A stretch of DNA of 47,470 bases from Sulfitobacter sp. F26204 (lineage in GTDB: Bacteria > Pseudomonadota > Alphaproteobacteria > Rhodobacterales > Rhodobacteraceae). This document shows positions 25,774 to 34,551 of the stretch, piece after piece (within the stretch, counting starts at the first letter, position 1; every line of letters begins with the position of its first letter). Below the pieces are notes generated by a model that was not told the origin of the DNA, did no database searches, and worked only from the letters and a program-made list of their open reading frames with translations. The translations under genes and the position numbers were made by a program. The stretch lies in assembly GCF_026410305.1 (NCBI RefSeq), contig NZ_JAPMLQ010000014.1:1-47470 (forward strand), written 5' to 3'.

Positions 25774-26814
25774 GTGGTTAAAATCGTCTATTCAGGCCCG
25801 CTCGCGCTTCGGCTGCGCAGCCTTACAAAACTCAGTCAGATCGCAATCGCAACGTCGATACGGCATGCGCTCGGGAGGCGTATGGCCGATGATTGGGATG
25901 CCAATATGGAAACCGGAATCCGGTTTGTCCGTCATCAATTCACCGCGGCAATGCGCCATCGCGATATCGCGCAGGGGCGCGAACTGTTCGACAGTGTCCA
26001 GCCGCAGACAGATGATATCTACGAGGTGACCTCTTCGGCGGCACAGGGGATCAACGGGCGCTGGTATGAACCAAAGCACCTTGAGAGCGAGGCGGTTCTG
26101 CTCTATTTCCACGGCGGCGGGTATACGTTCCATGGCGGGATGAGTGGCCGTTTCGCGCAGATGCTTTCTCACCATACCGGCGCCAGATTGTTTGCGCCTG
26201 ACTACCGCTTGACACCGGAACACCCTCAACCTGCACAGGCCGAAGACGCTATCGCCGCGTGGAACTTTCTGGCGGCGCAGGTGACTGCAAAAAAGATCGT
26301 CGTGATTGGCGACAGCGCAGGGGGGCATATGGCATTGATGCTGCTACAATCGCTCAAGGCTCAGGACAAACCGCAGCCTGCGCTTTGTATCGGGCTTTGC
26401 CCATGGACTGATATTGGGGATCGCGGCGCAAGCCTGCAGGGCAACAATCCCACTGATCTGGTTCAAGGCTGGATGGCGCTACAATTCGGCAAATGGCTTG
26501 ATCCCGATCAGGCGTTTGGGCGCGAAGCTTTGTCTCCGATCTCCCATGACTATAGCGGTCTTGCTCCGCTATATCTGCAAGCCGGAGGGCGCGAGGTCTT
26601 GCGGGATATGATCATTGAGTTCGCGCAGGTTCAGAAAGAAAACGGTGCCGACGTGTCGCTCGATCTTTGGCCGGACATGCCGCATGATTTTCAGGCCTAC
26701 GACAGCATGACGACGTCATCTACAGCCGCGCTGGCCAGGATCAGACACGCGATCGATACTCATATCGCGGCGGGCGGATCGCTTGCTGGTCTGCAGGATA
26801 TTACTATCGTGTAA
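25774..26814 (+). CDS. Alpha/beta hydrolase of the hormone-sensitive lipase (HSL) type
   Basis: The 346-residue esterase-like enzyme has the oxyanion motif HGGGYTFHGG (about residue 113) and the nucleophile elbow GDSAGG (about residue 179), the pair that defines the HSL/carboxylesterase group. APDYRLTPEHPQPAQAEDA is the usual linker between them, and the C-terminal MPHDFQAYDSM provides the likely catalytic His. It probably hydrolyses short acyl esters. The GTG start at 25774 has a GAGG site. It carries no signal peptide and stands alone, with about 190 bases of apparently non-coding DNA upstream. Confidence 0.88.
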   Translation: MVKIVYSGPLALRLRSLTKLSQIAIATSIRHALGRRMADDWDANMETGIRFVRHQFTAAMRHRDIAQGRELFDSVQPQTDDIYEVTSSAAQGINGRWYEPKHLESEAVLLYFHGGGYTFHGGMSGRFAQMLSHHTGARLFAPDYRLTPEHPQPAQAEDAIAAWNFLAAQVTAKKIVVIGDSAGGHMALMLLQSLKAQDKPQPALCIGLCPWTDIGDRGASLQGNNPTDLVQGWMALQFGKWLDPDQAFGREALSPISHDYSGLAPLYLQAGGREVLRDMIIEFAQVQKENGADVSLDLWPDMPHDFQAYDSMTTSSTAALARIRHAIDTHIAAGGSLAGLQDITIV

Positions 26815-26913
26815 ACTGTTTGGTTCTGGCAAGTTTGGACCGGGCTTTCCGCCGCACGGAAAAGAAAAAGCAGGCTTTGGGAAGGGTGTTTCAACTTCTC
26901 AAAGGAGATCCCC

Positions 26914-27303
26914 ATGTCCATGACCGTTCAACCCCTGCCGGACCGTCCGGATCCGACCGTGATCGCGGCGCAAAACGACGCGTTTCGCAAGCTCGCGTGC
27001 CTTGGGGTGCCGCCCGCGCAGCCCATCCAGGGCCGCATGCATGTGACCCGCTCGCTTATTGAGGCCGGTGACGGCTTCATGGCCGAGGCAGTGAAGGCCA
27101 CGGGCATGTTCGAGACCTTCGAGCCCGAGAACGATCCCGAAGGATGGCATGATTTCGGGGCGGTCGAGATCCGGGGCGAGACCGTGTTCTGGAAAATCGA
27201 TCTGTATGAAGCGGATTCCGATTTCCGCTACGGGGCCGAGACCCCGGACAACCCCGCCACCACCATGCGCGTGCTGAACATTATGTTGGCGCGCGACTGG
27301 TAG
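26914..27303 (+). CDS. DUF3768 domain protein
   Basis: The 129-residue protein carries the DUF3768 pattern FENDPEGWHDFGAVEI-like block (here EPENDPEGWHDFGAVE), then VFWKIDLYEADSDFRYG and a C-terminal TTMRVLNIMLARDW. A strong AGGAG site precedes the ATG. DUF3768 genes are common on alphaproteobacterial plasmids and integrative elements, often beside a large ParB-like gene, exactly as here. The function is unknown. The DNA is GC-rich like the following gene. Confidence 0.85.
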   Translation: MSMTVQPLPDRPDPTVIAAQNDAFRKLACLGVPPAQPIQGRMHVTRSLIEAGDGFMAEAVKATGMFETFEPENDPEGWHDFGAVEIRGETVFWKIDLYEADSDFRYGAETPDNPATTMRVLNIMLARDW

Positions 27304-27342
27304 AGGGGCAGGGGACACCTCCCCCTGACATCTCAGACGATG

Positions 27343-27378
27343 AAGGCCCGCTGCCCCCAAAAAGGCAAAGCGGGCCTT
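27343..27378 (+). terminator. Terminator after the DUF3768 gene
   Basis: A perfect 10-bp stem (AAGGCCCGCT at 27343-27352, AGCGGGCCTT at 27369-27378) with a 16-base loop is followed by TT and a G-containing tail. It lies 40 bases after the stop and is likely an intrinsic terminator. Confidence 0.7.
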
Positions 27379-27461
27379 TTGTCGTGGTGATCCCCGAAGC
27401 CGGGGATTGGTCACGCGCGTGAACGCGTGGGCCCCACCTCATCCACCGAAAAGGACATCCA

Positions 27462-28037
27462 ATGACCGCAAGTTTCAAACCCGCTTCTGTCGCCATCGGC
27501 GACCTTGCCGCCCATCCCGCAAATGTGCGCAGCAACTCCCCGGAAACCTATGACCCCGAGAACATCGCTCATCTGAAAGCCAGCATCGCGGTGTTGGGCC
27601 TGCTCCAGCCTCTCCTTGTCCAGAAGACCGACAGCAAATACGCCGTGCTCGCCGGCGGGCGTCGCCATGCCGCGCTGAAGGAGCTGGTCGCTGACAAGGC
27701 CGCCAAGGGGTTCACCGCTAAGACCAAGGTAGACTGCCGCCTCGTGCCCGAGGATTGCGATGTCACCACGGCTCTGTCGCTCGCCGAGAACATCACGCAA
27801 GCGCCGATGAATGCCATCGACGAGTTCGAGGCTTTCGCACGGATGATGGAAGTCGACGGCCAGACGCCCGAGACGATCGCAAGGACCTTCGGCACCACCG
27901 TCGCCGCCGTGAAAGGGCGGTTGCGCTATGGCCTGATCCACCCCGACATCCGCGCGGCGGCCCGGGCCAAGGTGATCACGCTCGATACGATGAAGGCCTT
28001 TGCGGAGCATCCGAGCCAAGCGGATCCAATATTTTGA
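27462..28037 (+). pseudogene. ParB/RepB-like nuclease-domain protein, truncated at the C-terminus
   Basis: The 191-codon frame begins with an AAGGA site and MTASFKPASVAIGDLAAHPA, then a ParB-type domain with HLKASIAVLGLLQPLLVQK, the motif AGGRRHAALKEL, SLAENITQAPMNAIDEFEAF and an HTH region (ETIARTFGTTVAAVKGRLRY). Proteins of this group on plasmids and integrative elements usually exceed 500 residues. The similarity stops at AFAEHPSQA (about base 28020) and the last four residues are foreign, so it is the 5' third of the gene. It is not the partition partner of either ParA in the window. Confidence 0.8.
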
Positions 28038-28262
28038 TGATCGGCTGTTCAAGGCGATCCACGCGGCACAGACGGGGGAGTTGCCGTTTCCGAAGCCGGG
28101 GGGAGGGGGATCGCAGGGCAATCTCCCGTTGAGCGTGCGCGCCATGCCGATGACTCCGCCTTCGAACGGACCAGGTGGGTCTGACGCCGTTGTGGAGACC
28201 GCACACCAAGATGCTGGCAGCCAAACGTCAATGCAAACCGACGTCGCTCCAAAAAAGACCGC
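28020..28262. other. Unassigned segment between two broken genes
   Basis: About 240 bases lie between the ParB-like breakpoint and the HsdR breakpoint. A plus-strand frame contains RIQYFDDRLFKAIHAAQTGE followed by LPFPKPGG, which could be part of another cut gene, but no family was recognised. It is GC-rich and probably a separate inserted piece. Confidence 0.35.
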
Positions 28263-30121
28263 GCCTGAAGGCGTCGATAATCTGGCGGTTGTACTCGTCC
28301 TCGGTCTTGTACTGCGCCATCATTTTCGACCAGAATTTCCGCACGAGATCCTTCGATTCCTGATCGACCTCCTCGTTGCCCTCGTTCTCGTCCGGCGGGG
28401 AGACGACAATGGCACTTGAGACGTGGCCGATCTCGTCGAGGACCTCCTTGAAGCGAACCGCCGCCGCCTTCGATGGCGCAACGAGTTGAGCCTTGAACCC
28501 GGTTCCCTGCCAGTGCTGGCGATAGTGCTCGGAGATGTCGAAGGCCTTGGCCCGAATGGCCTGGTCGGTCTTGGCCAGAGCGTCCATCCGAGAGAACTTT
28601 CGCTTCAGATCGCGCTTCTGATTTTCGGTCAGCCCCTCGCTAATCTTGTCGAACCAGCGGTCGATCACGGCTCCCGAAACCTGCTGTTCGACAAGCCGCC
28701 CTTCGTAAAGCAACGGCACGACTGCGCCGTCAGCTACAGCCTCGTCGATGGCGTATCGGTGGATCAGCCGCCCAAAGGTAGAGAGCGTGTTTTTCTCCTT
28801 CTTGAGGAGGGGCGTTCCGGTGAATCCGAGATAGCAAGCCTTTGGCAGGAGTCGTCGCATCTTGGCGGCGAACTGGCTGTGGCCGCCGTAGCGCCCTGTC
28901 TGCGTCCTGTGGCTCTCGTCGACCAGCACGAAGATGTTCGGATCGTCGTCCGCCAGTTTGCTGTTCTTCAGCGCCGTGTCGAACTTGTTGATGATCGTGG
29001 TGACCAAAGGAGCCTTGTTCTGGACGAGCTCCAGAAGGTGCGCCCCGCTCGTCGCACGGACTGGTTCCAGATCGCAGGACTTGAAGGTGTCCTTGATCTG
29101 CTTGTCGAGATCGTCGCGGTCCGTGACGATGATGATCCGCGGGTTCTCGATGCTGCGTTCTAGGGCGAGCGACCTCCCCAGCATCACCATTGTCAGCGAC
29201 TTGCCTGAACCTTGGGTGTGCCAGATCACGCCGCCCTTGCGCGCGCCATTTATATCGTGCTGCTTGACCGTCTCGACCGCGCGGCGGATTCCGAAGTACT
29301 GCTGGTGGCGCGCGACCTTGCGAATGCCGCCATCGAATACGGTGAAGCGGCGGATGAGATCAAGCAGCCGCGCGGGTCGGCACAGCGCGTACACCGTCCG
29401 GTCTTGAACCGTGACCGCGCGGTCTCCCTCTGCCTCCATTGAGTCGAAGTAGACGCGCGCGCCGACGAAGTCGCCAGAAAAGATCGAGTCTTTTTCCGCC
29501 GCCGCAAGGACACGGTTGGCGAAAGGCGCGATGGCCTCGTCGGTGTCTTCTTCATCATGCCACTCGGCCCAGAATTTATACTTGGTCCCGACCGTCGCGT
29601 AGCGCGCGCTGTTGCGGTTCATAGAGACTAGCAGCTGGGCGAAGTGGAAGAGTTGTGGGATGTTGTCTTCGTTCTGGTAGCCAATCAGCTGGCTGTCCGC
29701 TTTCTTGAGGCTTTCAGTCGGTCGCTTGTTCTCGATCACCAGAATCGGAATGCCATTCACGAAAGCGACAATGTCGCAACGCTTGGTCTGGCTGGATGCG
29801 GTCCTTTCCACCGCATATTCGGCAGTCACGTGAAAGACGTTGTTCTCAGGTTTTTCCCAGTCGATGTATTGGAATGAGTAGCTCTTTGAATCGCCATCGA
29901 TGGACTTCGTAATCGTTGTTCCTAAGACGAGCGAGTCGTAGATGTCCTGGTTCGTTCCCCGGAGCCCCTTCATCCGGTCGGGCGTAGGTTTGATCCGCCG
30001 CATCGCCTCGTGCGCGTCCTCAAGGTCAAAGCTGTATTCTCTCCCCCGATGCGTGAAGCGGTTGATGCGCATCAGCTGGTCGGCGAGTACGTCATCCAGC
30101 ACTACGTTCCGCATGCGATGG
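28263..30121 (-). pseudogene. hsdR: Type I restriction enzyme R subunit (HsdR), internal fragment lacking both ends
   Basis: A continuous open frame of about 620 codons covers the nuclease domain (CDIVAFVNGIPILVIENKRP, the D...ExK motif), Walker A WHTQGSGKSLTMV, the DEAD-like VLVDESHR and LGFTGTPL. At the 3' side the similarity ends at EYNRQIIDAF, just before motor motifs such as LLTGFDAP, and foreign residues follow to a stop at 28228. At the 5' side the frame runs into a cut DUF4198 gene, and the first 50 or so residues of HsdR are absent; the nominal start at 30150 is a by-product. Full-length HsdR is about 1000 residues. No hsdM or hsdS is present, so it is non-functional. Confidence 0.85.
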
Positions 30122-30760
30122 GGGCGCATAGGTGAATATCCCGTTGGCATCCGCCTTGATGGTCTGGGTGATCATCAGTTCATCCGGCACAGTGGCACCT
30201 GCGTCATTGTTCAAAAACTCGACCTCGACCTCGGCATAGGGCACGGGTTTACCGTCAAGCTTAACGATGCCCTGAAAAACGTTGTGTTCCCACAGACCAA
30301 AAGGCTTGGTTAGCGGCACGATTTCGGTTTTGAGCCCAAGCTCAGTGTCCCAGCCATCGTCATCGCCATAGGCGGTCACATAAGTCTTGGTGTAGTGGAT
30401 GATAAAAGCATCTTCGGCAGGTTCCCAATAAGGCTGCGGTTCCATCGCAAAAACATAGGTACCAGGCCGGTCCAACGGATAGTCGAGCGTAAAGCCTTTG
30501 TGACCCATTACGGCGACATCCTGCAGTTCCGACACAACATCAGTCGTGGTGCCTTCGTGAGTGACCGAGAAGGTGACAGGCGTATCCAACACCATCCCCA
30601 GCATCTCGAAGGGATGCGAAAATGACATAGTCAGCTCGGTGCTGCGCCCATCTTCTTGGCTGATCATCGGGTCGTGGGGGATGATCATAGCGTAATGGGC
30701 CAAGGCAGGCGCCGCAAACAGAAGGCTGGCAAGCGAAGAGGAGAGAAGATGATGTTTCAT
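30121..30760 (-). pseudogene. NikK-like DUF4198 periplasmic metal-binding protein, C-terminus lost
   Basis: The protein opens with a signal peptide ending APALA and a mature N-terminus HYAMIIPHDPMIS, the pattern of DUF4198/NikK proteins in which the exposed N-terminal histidine takes part in metal binding. The body (SFSHPFEMLGMVLD, LDYPLDRPGTYVFAMEPQPY) is in frame up to ADANGIFTYAP. There it meets the HsdR fragment near 30121, and the nine or so residues before the TGA at 30092 are foreign. Normal members continue with a WWGF-type segment and a membrane anchor. It lies 21 bases after the FtsX-type permease gene and was presumably the third gene of that operon. Confidence 0.75.
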
Positions 30761-30781
30761 GGAATACTCCTTTGAAGGGGG

Positions 30782-31933
30782 CTAAGTGCCCACGGCGAGC
30801 AACCAGCTCGACCAGTTTTCGGCATTTCGGGATACAATCATGGCGCTCGCCGCAGCGATACTGCTGGAGAGAACCAAGAGTATGACGGTTTCGGAGGCCA
30901 GAATCCGCAGAACCATACCACTATGTGCGCCCAGCTTTATTGCGGTAGCGATTTCCTGTGCCCTCAGACGGTTGCTTAGGAAAATGGCAAGCCCGATGGC
31001 GGCAAACGCGGCCAGCGTGGTGATGGCGATAACCAAGTTCAGAAGGGTTTGAACCCGGAAGATACGGTCCACAAGCCGCTGGATTACACTCGCCGGTACG
31101 ATCAACTGTGCCCCATGCGTACTATCGAGGTAGCGCCCCCGAAGGATTATGGCTGACCGCGTGTCATGGGGCACCACAATGGCCGCAGTCGCTGGGTACA
31201 CATCTTGGGCCCCGTGAAAGTGAAAGCTGTCGATATTCTCCGGCGTGATACGCTGATAATGCAGAACAGCAGCTTCGGCATCAAGATCAGCAGCGGTTAC
31301 AACATTCTCGTGTCCATGACCTATGCCCTGAATGACCCAGGCGGTTTTGATATCCACAAAAATGGCGTCATCATCCGGCGAATTTGTGGGCGCGAGGATG
31401 CCAACGATGGGCATTTCCAGCGGGTAGACGCCATCAAGATCGAACAGATTTTCTGGAGCGGATACCAGCGTGTCGCCCAAACGTTTACCAAGAGCATTGG
31501 CGACGTTGTGGCCAATTACGGCATCGCCCAGGAAAGACAGCCCGTTCCCTTCCGTCAGAGTCAGATCGCGAAAGTCGAAATAGTCCAGCGTCGTGCCGAC
31601 AATCTGAAAGCCGCCAGTTGAAAACATGTTATGCATGGGGATTGGGGTGGCCAGACCGCTGTCCCAGATAGCTTCAACTTCACCCATTGGCAGGGGTTTG
31701 GGGCGCTCTTTCGAGAAATAGAGCGCAGACATGGTCAGGTCGATTTGCGAGCCGCGGCTTCCTAGCACGAGGGGCGTTGAAGCACCACGAGACACCAGTA
31801 TGCGTTCGCTAGTTGCCAACAGGGTTTGTGTTGCGAACGGCACAAACAGGATCAACGCAACCACAAATACCAGGATTAGACTGCGGGCCCAGTAATAGCG
31901 AAGATAGGCACCAGCAAGATAAAGCATGTTCAT
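30782..31933 (-). CDS. FtsX/MacB-type ABC transporter permease
   Basis: The 383-residue protein has one N-terminal membrane helix (about 15-37), a large periplasmic domain (about 40-285) and three C-terminal helices (about 290-380), the FtsX/LolE fold used by mechanotransmission and export ABC systems. The periplasmic domain has histidine-containing stretches (QGIGHGHENVV, SFHFHGAQ). It overlaps the ATPase fragment by ATGA and is followed by the NikK-like gene, so the set looks like a metal-related or envelope transporter. The gene itself is intact, but both neighbours are truncated, so the system is probably dead here. Confidence 0.8.
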   Translation of the reverse strand: MNMLYLAGAYLRYYWARSLILVFVVALILFVPFATQTLLATSERILVSRGASTPLVLGSRGSQIDLTMSALYFSKERPKPLPMGEVEAIWDSGLATPIPMHNMFSTGGFQIVGTTLDYFDFRDLTLTEGNGLSFLGDAVIGHNVANALGKRLGDTLVSAPENLFDLDGVYPLEMPIVGILAPTNSPDDDAIFVDIKTAWVIQGIGHGHENVVTAADLDAEAAVLHYQRITPENIDSFHFHGAQDVYPATAAIVVPHDTRSAIILRGRYLDSTHGAQLIVPASVIQRLVDRIFRVQTLLNLVIAITTLAAFAAIGLAIFLSNRLRAQEIATAIKLGAHSGMVLRILASETVILLVLSSSIAAASAMIVSRNAENWSSWLLAVGT

Positions 31934-32445
31934 GGTTTGCCTCCCTCACGGAACTGAGAGAAATCTAAGATCCGCTCGAATCTCGGCAGCAGCTCGTGAT
32001 CATGGGTCACCGCCAGCACGGCGGCTCCGGCGTTGGCGGCTTGCTCAAATAACAGATCAAGAATGCGTAGTTTGCTGTCCGGGTCTAGATTGCCTGTGGC
32101 CTCGTCAGACAGGATCAATTTCGGCTGTGTGACGAGTGCGAGGCAAATGGCAACCCGCTGCTGTTCGCCCTGACTAAGCGCGGAAGGATGCCGATCCAGC
32201 TTGTCTTCAATCCCACAAGCCCGTGCTAACGCCTCGGCCCGATCACGCACATCGGTATCCAGTTTCAACTCAGAGGTGATGCGATAGGGGTAGAGGATGT
32301 TCTGGCGCGCGGACAGTTGATTGAGCAGCGCAAAGTCCTGAAACACAAAGCCGATCCGGGTGGCCCGGAACCTCCGACGTGCCCGATCCGATATGTCCGA
32401 CACTTTGGTGCCGGCTACGTCGATCTGGCCTTTCTGCGGGGTAAT
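31930..32445 (-). pseudogene. LolD/MacB-type ABC ATPase lacking its N-terminal third including Walker A
   Basis: From about ITPQKGQIDVAG onward the protein reads as a LolD-type ATPase: Q-loop IGFVFQDFALLNQLSARQNI, signature ALSQGEQQRVAI, Walker B LILSDEATGNLD and H-loop AVTHDHE. The open frame extends upstream to 32577, but residues 1-44 are the complement of a cupredoxin gene and not ABC sequence, so Walker A is missing. It cannot bind ATP normally. It is coupled by ATGA to the FtsX permease. Confidence 0.8.
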
Positions 32446-32607
32446 GATAGTGCGCCTCACACCGCTACCGAAGACAACAAGGTTTGGGACTCCGGCAATC
32501 TGGGGAAATCGGAACAGGCGCAGATGGAGTTCAAAGAGGCCGCGACCTATGACTACATCTGCGTTTATCACCCACATATGAAGGGGACTTTGACCGTTTT
32601 GGCATAG
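32440..32607 (+). pseudogene. C-terminal fragment of a cupredoxin (type I blue copper protein)
   Basis: The frame reads GNDSAPHTATEDNKVWDSG and then YDYICVYHPHMKGTLTVLA before TAG. The His of PHTA and the Cys, His and Met of C-x4-H-x2-M match the four type 1 copper ligands of plastocyanin/amicyanin-like proteins. The upstream part, including signal peptide and first strands, is replaced by the reversed ABC ATPase at about 32443. The nominal open frame to 32317 is only the complement of that gene. Confidence 0.75.
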
Positions 32608-32694
32608 TACCTGTCATCACCCGCCCTTAAGTCAAACAACGGCTGGTACCTCTACCCTAAGCCACTCACAAAATGGTCCAACAGGAATATCTAT

Positions 32695-33039
32695 ATGACA
32701 TACGCACTCGCAACCTTTCTCGTTGCCGCTATTGGCGGTCTCGTTCTGGCAGCCTCCGTGCTTCGAGGCCAGCTCGCCCCTTGGGCTCTATCGTTGATCC
32801 ATGCAGCGCTTGGCGCTCTCGGGTTGATTCTTCTCGCAGGAAGCATTTTAAATGGCGAGACCAGTTGGCCACCCTTAGTAGCTTTTGCATTACTCGCTAT
32901 TGCAGCTCTCGGCGGTTTTTATCTCGCCAATCTCCATCTCCGAAAAATAGTGGCACCGGCACCTGCTGTTGTTGTTCACGCGAGTGCAGCGGTTGGCGGG
33001 GTCGCACTCCTGCTACTGTCAGCTCTTGGCCTTTTGTAA
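32695..33039 (+). CDS. Small four-helix membrane protein
   Basis: This 114-residue protein consists of about four hydrophobic helices separated by short loops (TYALATFLVAAIGGLVLAAS at the start, VALLLLSALGLL at the end), with few charges and a WPPL turn. An AGGAATAT ribosome site lies before the ATG. It is 12 bases from the DUF2231 gene and on the strand of the cupredoxin fragment, so the three look like an electron-transfer or membrane redox cluster. The family is unknown; several small Rhodobacteraceae membrane proteins look alike. Confidence 0.75.
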   Translation: MTYALATFLVAAIGGLVLAASVLRGQLAPWALSLIHAALGALGLILLAGSILNGETSWPPLVAFALLAIAALGGFYLANLHLRKIVAPAPAVVVHASAAVGGVALLLLSALGLL

Positions 33040-33050
33040 ACGGTAAATCA

Positions 33051-33512
33051 ATGCGATTCCTAGGCCACCCAATTCACCCAATGCTGGTTCACTTCCCAAT
33101 CGTGTTTTGGCTGAGTGGATCAGTTTTGGACATTCTGTTCTGGTTGAATTGGGTGGCTAATTCAAAGCTCGCAATATGGTGCCTAGGATTAGGTTCAGCC
33201 TCTGGAGCACTTGCCGTTGTTCTCGGATTTGTGGACATGCTAAAGCTTGAAGAGCGGTTCGTGAAAATCGCAAACCTGCACGCCGCTCTCATGTGTTCCG
33301 CTTGGCTCCTATTTTTGGCTAGTTTTTTTATACGATTTCAAGATATCGCCAACCGAAATGAGTTAACGATCTGGATTCTAACTTTGAACTTGGCTGGAAC
33401 CTTTACCTTGGTTGCAGGCGGCGTAAAGGGTGGAGAATTAGTCCACAAACATGGTGTTACCCTGAAACCAAACTGCATACAACCGAACCCCGATCGACCA
33501 GATAATACTTGA
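33051..33512 (+). CDS. DUF2231 membrane protein
   Basis: The 153-residue protein begins with the DUF2231 hallmark GHPIHPMLVHFPIVFWLSGS, in which two or three His residues lie at the edge of the first helix, and has four predicted membrane helices ending in a short C-terminal tail. Family members are thought to bind haem or take part in membrane electron transfer and often lie near cytochrome or copper-protein genes. Here it follows a small membrane protein and a cupredoxin remnant. The start at 33051 is set by the motif and by spacing from the previous stop. Confidence 0.85.
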   Translation: MRFLGHPIHPMLVHFPIVFWLSGSVLDILFWLNWVANSKLAIWCLGLGSASGALAVVLGFVDMLKLEERFVKIANLHAALMCSAWLLFLASFFIRFQDIANRNELTIWILTLNLAGTFTLVAGGVKGGELVHKHGVTLKPNCIQPNPDRPDNT

Positions 33513-34162
33513 TCCCATCGCAAAACCAATCAGATAAAACGTCGAATGAGCAACTATAGTTTTAGGCGGGCTAAGCTGCCTTTCCTGGTGGGATCAGCTC
33601 ATCGCGTTGGCGATTGTGACATTGGTTTGAGCGACCTTCGTAATACGATCGGCACAATACTGTGCTCGCGATGCGGCCCTTCGATTTCCCGCTACTCATC
33701 TTGTGGACTTTGAATGCTTAATCAACGTCGACTTGTCCAACCACGACATATTAACTCAGATGTCAAGTTGATACCTTGCTACCTTGGAACAACTTTCTGC
33801 GGCAGGGATACGAGACCATGAATGCGGATGACAAACTGTTTTGTGCATTTCTCATGATGAGCCACAGCCGGGTTTGATGAGGGTGGTTAACGATTAGGGT
33901 CGGTCTTGGCGCCGGACGGACGGGTTGTGGCCCGGGGTCGCTATCAGCCCGCACAAATGGATGATCCGTTTGCCTACTGCGAGATGGATGCGTTGCGCAC
34001 GAACAGATTAGTTGCGGGACAAAATAGCCATTCGCCGCAGGCTCGCCAATGTCTGCTTGGAACAAGCCCGGCAAGAAGCCGGAGCCCGTGTCCGTCGTCA
34101 GAGTATTTCGGAATGCTGAGGGGATTTCGTAACGGAGGCTCTGGTTCAGTTTCTGTTTGAGT
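33513..34162. other. Gene-poor stretch with probable IS debris and one small open frame
   Basis: No full gene is supported. A minus-strand 42-codon frame at 33571-33699 (MSSGKSKGRIASTVLCRSYY, then NRQRDELIPPGKAA) might be a small protein or a transposase end, without a clear ribosome site. The plus-strand frame around 33906-34160 has no recognisable pattern. The next feature is a transposase tail, so most of this is likely to be decayed insertion sequence. Confidence 0.4.
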
Positions 34163-34262
34163 TTAGGCGGCAGCGGATTGGTGCTGCAACCGGCGTTTTT
34201 TGATTGTCTTTTTCTTGATCTCCTCTCGCATTTTCAGGATCTTTGCACCGCGGCCGTTGTAG
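34163..34262 (-). pseudogene. C-terminal tail of a transposase-like protein
   Basis: A minus-strand frame reads VYNGRGAKILKMREEIKKKT and RRLQHQSAAA then TAA, a basic helical tail typical of transposases; the exact IS family was not identified. It begins where the RidA gene is cut, so it marks the insertion or recombination point. Confidence 0.4.
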
Positions 34263-34503
34263 ACATCGTCACTTGCACTACAAGATCAATACTGCTGCCT
34301 GCCAGTGCTAAGAGCGATTTGATATGCCCTAATGCATTGCGCACTTCGTCCTGGGGTGTATCACCGCGAAAGATGCCAGCATCCGGATCATGTGGAGCGC
34401 TGTGGCCAGACACATAAACCATGCCCCCTGCCCTGCAGACCCGGCTGAAAGGACGTGAGCTGCCAGGTTCGGGTTGTTCAAAAAGCTCAATGATATGTGA
34501 CAT
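34262..34503 (-). pseudogene. RidA (YjgF/YER057c/UK114) family protein, C-terminus lost
   Basis: The frame begins MSHIIELFEQPEPGSSRPFS, then VYVSGHSAPHDPD and QDEVRNALGHIKSLLALAGS, the normal N-terminal two thirds of RidA, and stops matching after VVQVTM; nine foreign residues follow to a stop at 34234. The missing part holds the conserved Arg and Glu-containing end that forms the imine or enamine hydrolysis site. It lies 48 bases after the dppF-like gene and was evidently the last gene of the Hyu/Dpp operon. Reactive enamines or imines may therefore have been a side product of that pathway. Confidence 0.8.
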
Positions 34504-34551
34504 TCTAGCTAATATCCTGTTCTCCTAAGCCTATCTAAAGCAACGGTCGTT

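Noticed and set aside
28000..28419. 139-codon plus-strand open frame
   Set aside because: It spans a breakpoint and then runs antisense to HsdR; only a small central piece might be foreign coding sequence.
32317..32439. N-terminal part of a supposed 96-residue plus-strand protein
   Set aside because: This part is the reverse strand of the LolD-type ATPase; only the region from about 32440 is cupredoxin.
32446..32577. First 44 residues of the supposed LolD-type ATPase
   Set aside because: They are the reverse strand of the cupredoxin fragment and contain no Walker A, so they are not ABC sequence.
33906..34160. 84-codon plus-strand frame
   Set aside because: No recognisable protein pattern and no ribosome site; it lies in probable IS debris.
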